The position numbers and the translations under genes were made by a program. Under the pieces are notes generated by a model. It made no database searches. It had not been told where the DNA came from and was given only the letters and a program-made list of their open reading frames with translations. A DNA stretch of 42,527 nt from a virus. Every line of letters starts with the position of its first letter. Position 1 is the stretch's first letter. Below, one piece after another: positions 1-4,702 of this stretch. The stretch is taken from the IMG/VR virus record IMGVR_UViG_3300009537_000047, positions 1 to 42,527 of that record. The stretch is one strand, 5' to 3'.

Positions 1-40
1 TGGGCAATTGCGCAAAGTGGGCAATTGCGCAAAGTGGGCA
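1..40. repeat. Tandem 17-bp palindrome-bearing repeat
   Basis: The unit TGGGCAATTGCGCAAAG occurs at 1-17 and 18-34, and a third copy starts at 35 (TGGGCA) before diverging into TGGGCGCTGGGG. Each unit holds two overlapping palindromes, GCAATTGC and TTGCGCAA. Direct repeats of a palindromic unit in a divergent intergenic region look like iterons or a multi-site operator. Which of these it is cannot be told from sequence alone. Confidence 0.75.
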
Positions 41-99
41 TGGGCGCTGGGGTGACGCATTGGGAGAAGGATGAACGTGAATGTGTAATGTTGTTTTGT
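1..99. repeat. Left copy of the 99-bp exact terminal direct repeat
   Basis: Bases 1-99 are identical to 42429-42527. A perfect repeat of this length at both contig ends is what an assembler leaves when a circular or circularly permuted molecule closes on itself. A genuine short terminal repeat is the alternative. Counting it once gives a genome of 42,428 bp. The repeat is non-coding and lies in the divergent control region between the two arms. Confidence 0.95.
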
Positions 100-204
100 A
101 TGGGGAAATTATTTGGGAGTGGTTTATGATCAGGCCCGGACACCCCCCTGGGGGGAGGTGGTGGGGTATTGGGCGTCGTGTCAAGCGTCGCCGCGCAACG
201 TGGA

Positions 205-228
205 CAAGCTGTAATGTTCTACAGCTTG
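205..228. promoter_or_regulatory. Perfect 9+9 bp inverted repeat, candidate operator
   Basis: CAAGCTGTA (205-213) and TACAGCTTG (220-228) are exact reverse complements separated by six bases. The right arm overlaps the first three bases of the -35 box at 226-231. A dimeric regulator bound here would compete with RNA polymerase. No poly-T follows, so it is not a terminator. The regulator is unknown. The ribbon-helix-helix-like protein at 6136-6387 is one phage candidate. Confidence 0.65.
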
Positions 229-254
229 ACGCGAGCGGCCACGTGCGGTAGAGT
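226..254 (+). promoter_or_regulatory. Early sigma70-like promoter P1
   Basis: The -35 box TTGACG (226-231) and -10 box TAGAGT (249-254) are separated by exactly 17 bases and lie about 57 bases upstream of the gene at 311. The 3' half of the spacer, GGCCACGTGCGG, closely resembles the same place in the promoters at 3768 and 42411. The -35 box is partly covered by the inverted repeat at 205-228. Confidence 0.7.
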
Positions 255-310
255 GGCACTGGGCCGTCGCGCCCGTTCGTTCATTTACAATTCGATTCGA
301 GGTAACAGCC

Positions 311-541
311 ATGATTAATGGTCTTTTGAACTATGCGCTACCTGCGCGTCCGATCGGTCCAGCTCGCATGGGTCGCCGCGCGGAGTCCGCCGCCGCCGCG
401 TTTGATCAGGGTGATTTTCGCGCCGCTCGCCGCGCTATTGGTCGGATGCCACTGGATGATTTCCTGTTCGCGTGCAAGATTCGCGGGATCAAACGGGATC
501 GCGGCGAAACGATTTGGTGGACTGCGTTGACCACGCTGTAG
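311..541 (+). CDS. Small early protein, unknown function (76 aa)
   Basis: First gene of the early arm, and alone in its unit between the promoter at 226-254 and the terminator at 571-595. The start is fixed by GAGGTAACA at 299-307. The product is small, basic and rich in Ala and Arg, with no membrane segment and no recognised domain. The C-terminal half has several aromatic residues (DDFLFACK and TIWW). A first-transcribed, strongly ended single-gene unit suggests an early host-takeover or regulatory role. That is inference from position only. Confidence 0.75.
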   Translation: MINGLLNYALPARPIGPARMGRRAESAAAAFDQGDFRAARRAIGRMPLDDFLFACKIRGIKRDRGETIWWTALTTL

Positions 542-570
542 CGCATCGCCACCCATCGCCACCAATTCAC

Positions 571-595
571 GAGGAGCTTCGGCTCCTCTTTTTTT
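571..595 (+). terminator. Rho-independent terminator after the first gene
   Basis: GAGGAGC (571-577), loop TTCG, GCTCCTC (582-588), then a run of seven T (589-595). The stable UUCG tetraloop and T-tract make this a textbook terminator that closes the unit starting at 226. Confidence 0.93.
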
Positions 596-658
596 GCGCT
601 CCTCGCGTCGCGCGTGCTGGTCATATGCCTACGGGCAGCGACCGACTACGTGCGATGC

Positions 659-684
659 ACAACATTACACATTTGTAACGAAAC
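659..684 (+). promoter_or_regulatory. Two repeated motifs upstream of promoter P2
   Basis: The 15 bases at 659-673 (ending in ATTACACATT) are the exact reverse complement of 80-94 in the terminal repeat. TAACGAAAC follows at 676-684, four bases upstream of the -35 box. The same 9-mer sits three bases upstream of the -35 box at 5856 and again at 1450-1458. Both are candidate binding sites for a regulator of early promoters. Confidence 0.5.
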
Positions 685-688
685 GCCC

Positions 689-717
689 TTGACATTGTGG
701 CGCGAACGAGCGATCAT
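689..717 (+). promoter_or_regulatory. Early sigma70-like promoter P2
   Basis: TTGACA (689-694) is a perfect -35 box. GATCAT (712-717), 17 bases further on, matches four of six -10 positions. It is the only reasonable promoter for the gene at 789. TAACGAAAC lies immediately upstream and an inverted repeat at 724-741 lies over the expected start of transcription. Confidence 0.6.
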
Positions 718-723
718 TGACGC

Positions 724-741
724 ATGGTCAATCCCGACCAT
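724..741. promoter_or_regulatory. Inverted repeat at the P2 start site, candidate operator
   Basis: ATGGTC (724-729) and GACCAT (736-741) are perfect inverted arms around six bases, placed at about +1 to +18 relative to the promoter at 689-717. The arm sequence differs from the inverted repeat at 205-228, although both have a six-base gap. Confidence 0.45.
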
Positions 742-742
742 A

Positions 743-760
743 CCGCGCCGTTAGGTGCGG
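743..760 (+). promoter_or_regulatory. Leader hairpin of the 789 unit
   Basis: CCGCGCC (743-749), loop GTTA, GGTGCGG (754-760) forms a seven-pair RNA stem with one G-U pair. ACGCTCTTTTAC follows, so the hairpin could stabilise the 5' end or act as a weak attenuator. A comparable leader hairpin precedes the paralogue at 3856. Confidence 0.45.
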
Positions 761-788
761 ACGCTCTTTTACAATTCGAGGTGATATG

Positions 789-1286
789 ATGGCTAGACAA
801 CAGGTCTGGTATGCGTGGGATGGCTCTACGTGTACAAAGCGGTTCGCTGATGGAACGACGTTGACGTTCGACATTAATACGCTGTCGGATGATATTCGCC
901 GCCGGGTTTTTGAATACGGATTTGAACAGAAAACGTCTGACTCTCATTCGAGCGCAAAGGGTGATGTCGCCGCGATGATCGCCGGAACCGAAGCGATTTG
1001 GGAGGTGTTTGATCGCGGAGAGTGGAACCTTCGTGGCGCCGCCGACCGTATCGCGCTCGCCGCGATTGATTGGGACAAGCTCGCGGAGGTCATTCGTGAC
1101 ATCGGCGACCCGGCGCAAGCTGATGCGCGCGTTGCACGTGTTGATGCGCTTCGTCCGTCGTTGACGGATTCCGACAAGGCGCGAGCGAAAAAACGTGCCA
1201 CGGTGCGGAAGGTTCTCGCAATTCCTGATGTTGCGGAGGCGATGGGAATTGCGCAGGTGGACGTGGACGATTTGCTTGGAATCTGA
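789..1286 (+). CDS. Early protein, paralogue of the 3856 gene (165 aa), unknown function
   Basis: The start at 789 is chosen because GAGGTG (778-783) is five bases upstream; the frame stays open further 5' but has no such site. The product starts MAR and ends VDVDDLLGI. It matches the 166-residue product of 3856-4356 in length, in its N-terminal beta-like stretch with a T.T.F...F..G pattern, in an acidic middle, and in a basic KA.AKK segment before a final VDD(L/V)L(G/A)I. It is alone between its own promoter (689) and terminator (1331-1358), so it is probably expressed early and strongly. No enzymatic motif is visible and I do not recognise a named family. The C-terminal peptide is one of several like it in this genome. 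Confidence 0.8.
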   Translation: MARQQVWYAWDGSTCTKRFADGTTLTFDINTLSDDIRRRVFEYGFEQKTSDSHSSAKGDVAAMIAGTEAIWEVFDRGEWNLRGAADRIALAAIDWDKLAEVIRDIGDPAQADARVARVDALRPSLTDSDKARAKKRATVRKVLAIPDVAEAMGIAQVDVDDLLGI

Positions 1287-1330
1287 CACGCGATGGCTGC
1301 ATGGCGCATGGACGCGCTACCTTCCCTAGC

Positions 1331-1358
1331 GGGGCGCACAACGCGCCCCCATTTTTTT
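1331..1358 (+). terminator. Rho-independent terminator after the 789 gene
   Basis: GGGGCGC (1331-1337), loop of five, GCGCCCC (1343-1349), then CA and seven T (1352-1358). Confidence 0.92.
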
Positions 1359-1453
1359 GTGCTCGGCGCGTTTGGTCATATGGCTACGAGCGGAACCCCA
1401 CCACGTCGCGCCCCGCACCCTCCACCCCACCACGCAACACGTGATGCTTTAAC

Positions 1454-1517
1454 GAAACGACCCCGAAACGGCCTCGGTAGAGTCTCAAATGAAACACATC
1501 CGAAACACACCCGAAAC
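1454..1517. repeat. GAAAC iteron-like repeats with 11-bp phasing
   Basis: GAAAC begins at 1454 and 1465, then at 1491, 1502 and 1513. Within each group the spacing is exactly 11 bases, close to one helical turn, and most copies are preceded by CC. The opposite-strand form GTTTC occurs at 1671 and 1682, again 11 apart. Helically phased repeats suggest cooperative protein binding. Confidence 0.6.
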
Positions 1518-1689
1518 ACGCTGCCAACGACCCGACCACCCATTTTCAGCGGGGGGGGTTGTTTGGCTTATTAGCTCTTAATTTTTTTTTATATCTCTAA
1601 TATATAACTACAGAACACCCCCCCCCCACTTTACACACTCCACCCCACGTCCCGAGCGTATTCCGAGTATGTTTCGGATGTGTTTCATT
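1488..1689. repeat. Long inverted repeat flanking an AT-rich core
   Basis: Bases 1488-1507 and 1670-1689 are perfect 20-bp inverted copies. With a few mismatches the match extends to 1522 and 1655, giving arms of about 35 bp. The 130-bp interior includes an AT-rich stretch near 1568-1607. The arms carry the phased GAAAC/GTTTC boxes. The layout resembles an origin with an unwinding element, but no function is proven. Confidence 0.6.
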
Positions 1690-1736
1690 CGAGGCGCCAC
1701 GCGCCCCCCATCCCGCGCCACGCGTCCCGCGCCCCG

Positions 1737-1777
1737 AGCGATAAATACCACTTGCACAGCGATAAATACCACTTGCA
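1737..1777 (+). repeat. Two tandem 21-bp repeats (ATAAATACCACTTGCA core)
   Basis: The 21-bp unit starting at 1737 recurs at 1758 with 20 of 21 bases seen before divergence. The core ATAAATACCACTTGCA resembles ATAAATAGTGGTTGACA at the promoter at 3768. The second copy supplies the -35 box of the promoter at 1773. Duplication of the upstream element may provide two binding sites for an activator or repressor. Confidence 0.7.
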
Positions 1778-1801
1778 TTCTCCCGCGCGATGTGTTATGT
1801 T
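1773..1801 (+). promoter_or_regulatory. Sigma70-like promoter for the 1864-3738 gene group
   Basis: TTGCAT (1773-1778), 17-base spacer, TATGTT (1796-1801). The -35 box lies inside the second copy of the 21-bp tandem repeat. The closest downstream reading frame is the leader peptide at 1864, about 55 bases past the expected start of transcription. No terminator is seen before 3738, so the whole small-gene group may be transcribed from here. Confidence 0.6.
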
Positions 1802-1863
1802 CACCATGCGACCCACACCCCGCGTCACGCGTCGCACCCACCTACACCGAGGTAACATACTCC

Positions 1864-1905
1864 ATGCCAACACCCCCCACACTCAACCGAGGTAGCATAA
1901 TATGA
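1864..1905 (+). CDS. Putative 13-residue leader peptide coupled to the next gene
   Basis: ATG at 1864 follows GAGGTAACA (1849-1857), the same ribosome-binding site used by the early genes. The frame encodes MPTPPTLNRGSII and stops with TGA at 1903-1905, which overlaps the ATG of the next gene at 1902. Both starts have their own GAGGTA site. The overlap is the ATGA type used for translational coupling. A proline-rich mini-cistron could tune expression downstream. It may have no function as a peptide. Confidence 0.5.
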   Translation: MPTPPTLNRGSII

Positions 1906-2123
1906 CCACCCACACCGTTACGCTCACGCTCGCGCGTGAAACCAAAGGAGCCCTGCTCTACAAGGAAGCCGCGATGGAGCGCGGAGACCCTCACTACGCA
2001 ATTGGGACACTCTACCTTCGCAAGGCGTGGCTGCGCGGGACGCGAGACACGTGGCCCCAGCGCATCACAGTTGCGCTCACCGACAGCACGAGCGTAGACG
2101 ACGTGCTGGGAGGGTCGGCGTGA
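1902..2123 (+). CDS. Conserved small phage protein, unknown function (73 aa)
   Basis: The start is set by GAGGTAGCA (1889-1897). The sequence follows a pattern I associate with small conserved phage and plasmid proteins: a T.TL..ETKGALLYKE start, then G.LYLRK and a final P..I.V strand. It looks like a small beta-rich fold with no catalytic signature. It ends with STSVDDVLGGSA, one of the acidic-hydrophobic tails shared with other early proteins here. The stop overlaps the GTG start of the next gene. Function is unknown. Confidence 0.75.
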   Translation: MTTHTVTLTLARETKGALLYKEAAMERGDPHYAIGTLYLRKAWLRGTRDTWPQRITVALTDSTSVDDVLGGSA

Positions 2124-2323
2124 GCCGCTTCGACGCCGCCGAAAATCTCGCACGGTATCAGGAGCATGGATGCTCCTCCCGCACGGAGTATCTCCAACGG
2201 GTCTCGGAGGACTACGGTGTCGCGCTTGATGCGGTGGAGGCGGTCGCGCAGCTCCTCGGCCCCAATGAGGATTTCGATGGGCTGATCAGCATGGTGCAGG
2301 ATATGGACGAGGGGCTGCTATGA
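2120..2323 (+). CDS. Conserved small protein, unknown function (67 aa, GTG start)
   Basis: The GTG at 2120 overlaps the preceding stop (GTGA) and is preceded by GGGAGGG at 2108-2114. No ATG gives this product without a long non-homologous extension. The protein (SRFDAAENLARYQEHG, SSRTEYL, EDYGV, LLGPNEDFDGL) resembles a short alpha-helical protein that recurs beside genes like the one at 1902 in phages and plasmids. I know no characterised function. Acidic overall, no membrane segment. Its stop overlaps the next ATG. Confidence 0.75.
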   Translation: MSRFDAAENLARYQEHGCSSRTEYLQRVSEDYGVALDAVEAVAQLLGPNEDFDGLISMVQDMDEGLL

Positions 2324-2394
2324 ACGAATACAGGTTCGTCATGTTCCACGTTGGCACGCAGCCCAGCGACGCCGCCGACGACGTGCTCGCATAG
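2320..2394 (+). CDS. Micro-ORF of 24 residues, possibly translated
   Basis: ATG at 2320 overlaps the previous TGA in an ATGA arrangement. The frame runs 24 codons to TAG at 2392-2394, ending DAADDVLA. That ending resembles the DDVL tails of the proteins at 1902 and 3856, which is the main reason to take it seriously. It may be a remnant of a longer gene or a coupling cistron. The strong hairpin at 2408 follows directly. Confidence 0.35.
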   Translation: MNEYRFVMFHVGTQPSDAADDVLA

Positions 2395-2407
2395 CGGCTG
2401 GACCCGC

Positions 2408-2446
2408 AGAATGTGTATTCGAGCTCATCTCTTGAGTACACATTCT
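2408..2446 (+). promoter_or_regulatory. 16-pair RNA hairpin in the early operon, possible processing site
   Basis: Arms 2408-2423 and 2431-2446 pair over 16 positions, including two G-U wobbles, around a seven-base loop (CTCATCT). The wobble pairs suggest that the RNA structure is what matters. No T-run follows, so it is not an intrinsic terminator. A long stem inside a polycistronic early message is typical of RNase III sites in phages. Each arm also holds the AATGTGTA/TACACATT core seen in other intergenic regions here. Confidence 0.6.
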
Positions 2447-2488
2447 GAGCAATCCCGCTCACACCAAACACCCAACGAGGTAACACTT

Positions 2489-2851
2489 ATGAGTACAACA
2501 CTGGACTTCCTTGAAGCTCTGTACAAGCAGCGCATTAAGAGTATCGCAAAACGGGAATTTGAGGGGCGAAATGCCCCGCTCTACATGGTAGGGGTAGTCT
2601 TTGACGGGAATGAAATTACGTACAGTGTGTGCGATAGCTTCGAGGACTTGCATGAGTGGACGAGCCCAGATCATGTAGCGCAGATGCAACTAAATGAAAC
2701 GCTCACAAAGGGGTTTGCAAGTCTCCACAACACATGTGGTAAGCGTTTTGTAGAGGAGCTCCCAACATGGCTGGTCATGTCAACCCGAGTGCCGCAGATG
2801 AACTGTACGCTCTTCGCGGCGAAATATGACGAGTCTCATACCACACACTGA
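2489..2851 (+). CDS. Early protein, unknown function (120 aa)
   Basis: Start chosen at the ATG eight bases after CGAGG (2476-2480), part of the recurrent GAGGTAACA site. The protein begins MSTTLDFLEALYKQRIKS, then has a predicted beta section around YMVGVVFDGNEITYSV and a C-terminal half with three cysteines (CDSF, TCGK, MNCT) that are not arranged as an obvious zinc site. No transmembrane segment. The stop overlaps the ribosome-binding site of the next gene. Not recognised. Confidence 0.7.
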   Translation: MSTTLDFLEALYKQRIKSIAKREFEGRNAPLYMVGVVFDGNEITYSVCDSFEDLHEWTSPDHVAQMQLNETLTKGFASLHNTCGKRFVEELPTWLVMSTRVPQMNCTLFAAKYDESHTTH

Positions 2852-2861
2852 GGTAACGAAC

Positions 2862-3215
2862 ATGAACAAGCACACCAAAAACACCCTGACTTTCAAGCAG
2901 CGGCTGGTCGTTCTCGATTGGCTCCGCGCCAACGCAGACAAATGCTTCAAAGGCAAGACCTTTAAGCAAGTGGCGGAGATGGCTACGAATACCCTGGAGC
3001 TCGGGTGCATCGCTCCAAACACCATCAGCGCCATCGCGCAGGACGGTGGGGTGGAGTGGGAGAAGCCCTATACGCAGTCAGGCGACGGCGTGACAAACAC
3101 AAAGCTCAAGGCACTTTCCGCACAGATCGAGGACGTTGAAATCGCCCTGAGCCTCGCCGATCAGCGCCTCCGTAAAATCGAGGCGGCGTTGAAAATCCCA
3201 ACGCCTCCAGTGTAA
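2862..3215 (+). CDS. Early protein with helical N-domain and C-terminal coiled coil (117 aa)
   Basis: The start follows TGAGGTAACG (2849-2858). The N-terminal 70 residues are basic and helical (TFKQRLVVLDWLRANAD, KGKTFKQVAEMAT, then CIAPNTISAIAQDGGV). The order helix, short turn, helix could be a helix-turn-helix, but no clean consensus is seen. Residues about 80-112 form a heptad-like coiled coil (LSAQIEDVEIALSLADQRLRK), suggesting a dimer. A small DNA-binding or regulatory protein is plausible but unproven. Confidence 0.7.
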   Translation: MNKHTKNTLTFKQRLVVLDWLRANADKCFKGKTFKQVAEMATNTLELGCIAPNTISAIAQDGGVEWEKPYTQSGDGVTNTKLKALSAQIEDVEIALSLADQRLRKIEAALKIPTPPV

Positions 3216-3222
3216 CGCAATC

Positions 3223-3738
3223 GTGGCTCGCAAACCAAAGCCAAAGCAAACGCTCGACCAGCTCCTCGGTCTAGCACCAGCACCCAGCGCCCCTCCGGGG
3301 GCGTCGGGAAGCGCGTCGGCCACCCCCCGCGCTCTGCGTGTCCTAGATCGCCAACGGAGACAAGGGAGTAACATCGGGGCGCTCCTCCGCGCGATCGAGC
3401 TCAACACGGACTGGGAGGAGGAGTTGCGCCTCCGGAAGCGGCTGGAGGACTCCGCAGAGCCAGTCCGCCTTGTCATCCCCGTCACAGTTGCGACGTGTGG
3501 GAACTGTACCGCGACGCACGAAGCACCGCAGGGGCCTCCCCTCGTCGAGTTCCGCGCGAAGAGGACTCCATTCCACTACCACTACGCCACGTCGAGCGCA
3601 GCAATCGTACCCCCCGCACTCCCCGTCGCTGTCATCCGTAACCAGATCCACGTGCCCTTCTGTCAGGCTTGCGTCGAGCAGATCAATGATCCATTCAGCA
3701 TTGAGCCGGGGCAGCGGGACTGGGTTGCAAACGTCTAG
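3223..3738 (+). CDS. Zinc-ribbon-like early protein with N-terminal LDQLLGL motif (171 aa, GTG start)
   Basis: GTG at 3223 gives MARKPKPKQTLDQLLGLAPA. No ATG lies near the start of the conserved-looking sequence. The first 30 residues are a basic then Pro/Ala-rich tail carrying LDQLLGL, nearly the same peptide as the start of the DNA polymerase (LDNLLGL) and the end of the 6391 product. Residues about 88-150 contain CGNC and CQAC about 55 residues apart, a likely split zinc ribbon. The middle section (LRVLDRQRRQ, then TDWEEELRLRKRLED) is charged and helical. It is the last gene before promoter 3768. Possible role: binding DNA or a replication protein. Confidence 0.7.
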   Translation: MARKPKPKQTLDQLLGLAPAPSAPPGASGSASATPRALRVLDRQRRQGSNIGALLRAIELNTDWEEELRLRKRLEDSAEPVRLVIPVTVATCGNCTATHEAPQGPPLVEFRAKRTPFHYHYATSSAAIVPPALPVAVIRNQIHVPFCQACVEQINDPFSIEPGQRDWVANV

Positions 3739-3767
3739 CGCTCACGCCTCACCCTCATAAATAGTGG

Positions 3768-3796
3768 TTGACACGCGCCACGCCACGCGGTAAAAT
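3768..3796 (+). promoter_or_regulatory. Strong sigma70-like promoter P3
   Basis: TTGACA (3768-3773), 17-base spacer, TAAAAT (3791-3796): a perfect -35 and five of six -10 positions. ATAAATA lies just upstream, as in the tandem repeats at 1737. The spacer end CGCCACGCGG and the TGGCA after the -10 box resemble P1 (226-254), and GCCACGCGG also precedes the TATAAT of the late promoter. Confidence 0.85.
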
Positions 3797-3805
3797 GGCA
3801 ATCGT

Positions 3806-3824
3806 GGGGGGCAATCACGCCCCC
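3806..3824 (+). promoter_or_regulatory. Leader hairpin of the 3856 unit
   Basis: GGGGGC (3807-3812), loop AATCAC, GCCCCC (3819-3824), located at the very 5' end of the expected transcript. A 5'-terminal GC stem often protects mRNA. The downstream CTTTC is too short for efficient termination. Confidence 0.5.
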
Positions 3825-3855
3825 TGCGTCCTTTCAATTTCTCAGGAGTACAAAC

Positions 3856-4356
3856 ATGGCTCGTAACGCCTCTTATTCCACCTCGTTCAACGACGAGACC
3901 CTCACCTTCACGAAGGAGTTCATCGGCGGTCGCTCGGTCGTCGTATCTTTCGACGACTTGCCCCAGAAATCTCAGAACCATGTCATAGCATACGGGCTGC
4001 GTCAGCTTCACAACGACTGTCACAGCGGTGAGAAGGATATCGAGGAGATCTTCCGCCTCACCTCACTGAAGGCCTCCGACCTCATGGAGGGTGTCATCCG
4101 CCAGCGCGCTGGTGCCGGCGTCGGCGTGGACATTGGGCTGCTCGCCCAAGCCCTGGCCGCCGTCAGCGAGAAGATCGAGACCGTCGAGCAGGCGGAAGAG
4201 ATTCTCGCCGCCATGCTGCCCGACACCGAGGTGGACGACGACGATACCATCAAGGCGAAGAAGGCGAAGATCCGTCAGATCGCCAACGTCGGAGCAGTAA
4301 AGGCGAAGCTGGATGAGCTTCGTGGCAAGACCGTGGACGATGTGCTGGCAATCTAA
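3856..4356 (+). CDS. Early protein, paralogue of the 789 gene (166 aa), unknown function
   Basis: The start is preceded by CAGGAG at 3842-3847. The product begins MARNASYSTSF, has T.TF..EFIGGRSVVVSFDDLP, an H..C.SGEKD segment, and ends KAKKAKIRQIANVGAVKAKLDE...TVDDVLAI. The layout parallels the 789 product throughout, including MAR at the start and VDD(L/V)L(G/A)I at the end. It is a single-gene unit with a strong promoter and a 12-pair terminator, so high early expression is likely. Acidic residues dominate around 115-135 (VDDDDTIKAKK). Function unknown; an abundant early nucleic-acid-associated or host-interacting protein would fit. Confidence 0.85.
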   Translation: MARNASYSTSFNDETLTFTKEFIGGRSVVVSFDDLPQKSQNHVIAYGLRQLHNDCHSGEKDIEEIFRLTSLKASDLMEGVIRQRAGAGVGVDIGLLAQALAAVSEKIETVEQAEEILAAMLPDTEVDDDDTIKAKKAKIRQIANVGAVKAKLDELRGKTVDDVLAI

Positions 4357-4430
4357 CGCGCAGGACGCTCGTTAGAGCACAACCTTGAGGGGGATTCCAG
4401 CCAACCATAGCTGACCCACCATTCCCCCGC

Positions 4431-4466
4431 GTGGAGGGAGGACTCGCCTCCTCCCTCCACCTTTTT
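4431..4466 (+). terminator. Strong rho-independent terminator after the 3856 gene
   Basis: GTGGAGGGAGGA (4431-4442), loop CTCGCC, TCCTCCCTCCAC (4449-4460) form a perfect 12-pair stem, followed by CTTTTTG. It isolates the 3856 unit from the next gene. Confidence 0.92.
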
Positions 4467-4489
4467 GTCTTTGCTTGTGAGGTAACACA

Positions 4490-4702
4490 ATGCTATTCAC
4501 AGACCAATTTCGCACTCTCCAACGAGCGAAATCCTGCGCCGACGACGCGCTGGAGCAGCTTGAGGACGGGTGGGATGATCCAACCATCCTTGAGTTCGCT
4601 CTCGACCCAGACGAGGCGCGAGAGATCCTCGAGGCCTTCCGCTTCCTGTGGAACGTTGCGGAGAGCCGTGGGGTTTTCCGCAATGTGAGGCCGCGGCCAT
4701 GA
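4490..4702 (+). CDS. Small acidic early protein, unknown function (70 aa)
   Basis: The start is given by TGAGGTAACA (4478-4487), ending three bases before the ATG. The product is helical and acidic (CADDALEQLEDGWDDP, then ALDPDEAREILEAF). No domain recognised. Its TGA overlaps the ATG of the next gene. No promoter is evident between the terminator at 4466 and this gene, so expression may depend on read-through. Confidence 0.65.
   Translation: MLFTDQFRTLQRAKSCADDALEQLEDGWDDPTILEFALDPDEAREILEAFRFLWNVAESRGVFRNVRPRP

Larger units (their letters stand above)
100..310. other. Non-coding divergent control region (early side)
   Basis: No credible gene is seen between the contig start and 311. Joined to 42350-42428 across the circular junction it forms a divergent spacer of about 380 bp. 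It contains a G/C-rich palindrome near 142-155 (CCCCCC-T-GGGGGG), the inverted repeat at 205-228, the early promoter at 226-254, and a short leader with TTTACAATTCGA (284-295) and the ribosome-binding site of the first gene. Confidence 0.7.
1359..1863. other. Largest non-coding gap, candidate replication origin region
   Basis: No convincing gene is seen between the terminator at 1358 and the leader peptide at 1864. The gap contains phased GAAAC repeats (1454-1517), a long inverted repeat (1488-1522 against 1655-1689) around an AT-rich stretch with a T9 run and TAATATATAA (about 1575-1610), a C10 run near 1618-1628, two tandem 21-bp repeats (1737-1777) and a promoter (1773-1801). This architecture fits an origin or a major regulatory node. 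Confidence 0.55.

Noticed and set aside
142-155. CCCCCC-T-GGGGGG as a terminator or hairpin
   Set aside because: A one-base loop cannot form, and no T-run follows. It may be only a GC-rich palindrome.
1618-1628. C10 homopolymer as a phase-variable tract
   Set aside because: It lies in the non-coding gap, not in a gene or between a -35 and -10 box, so length changes would not obviously switch anything.
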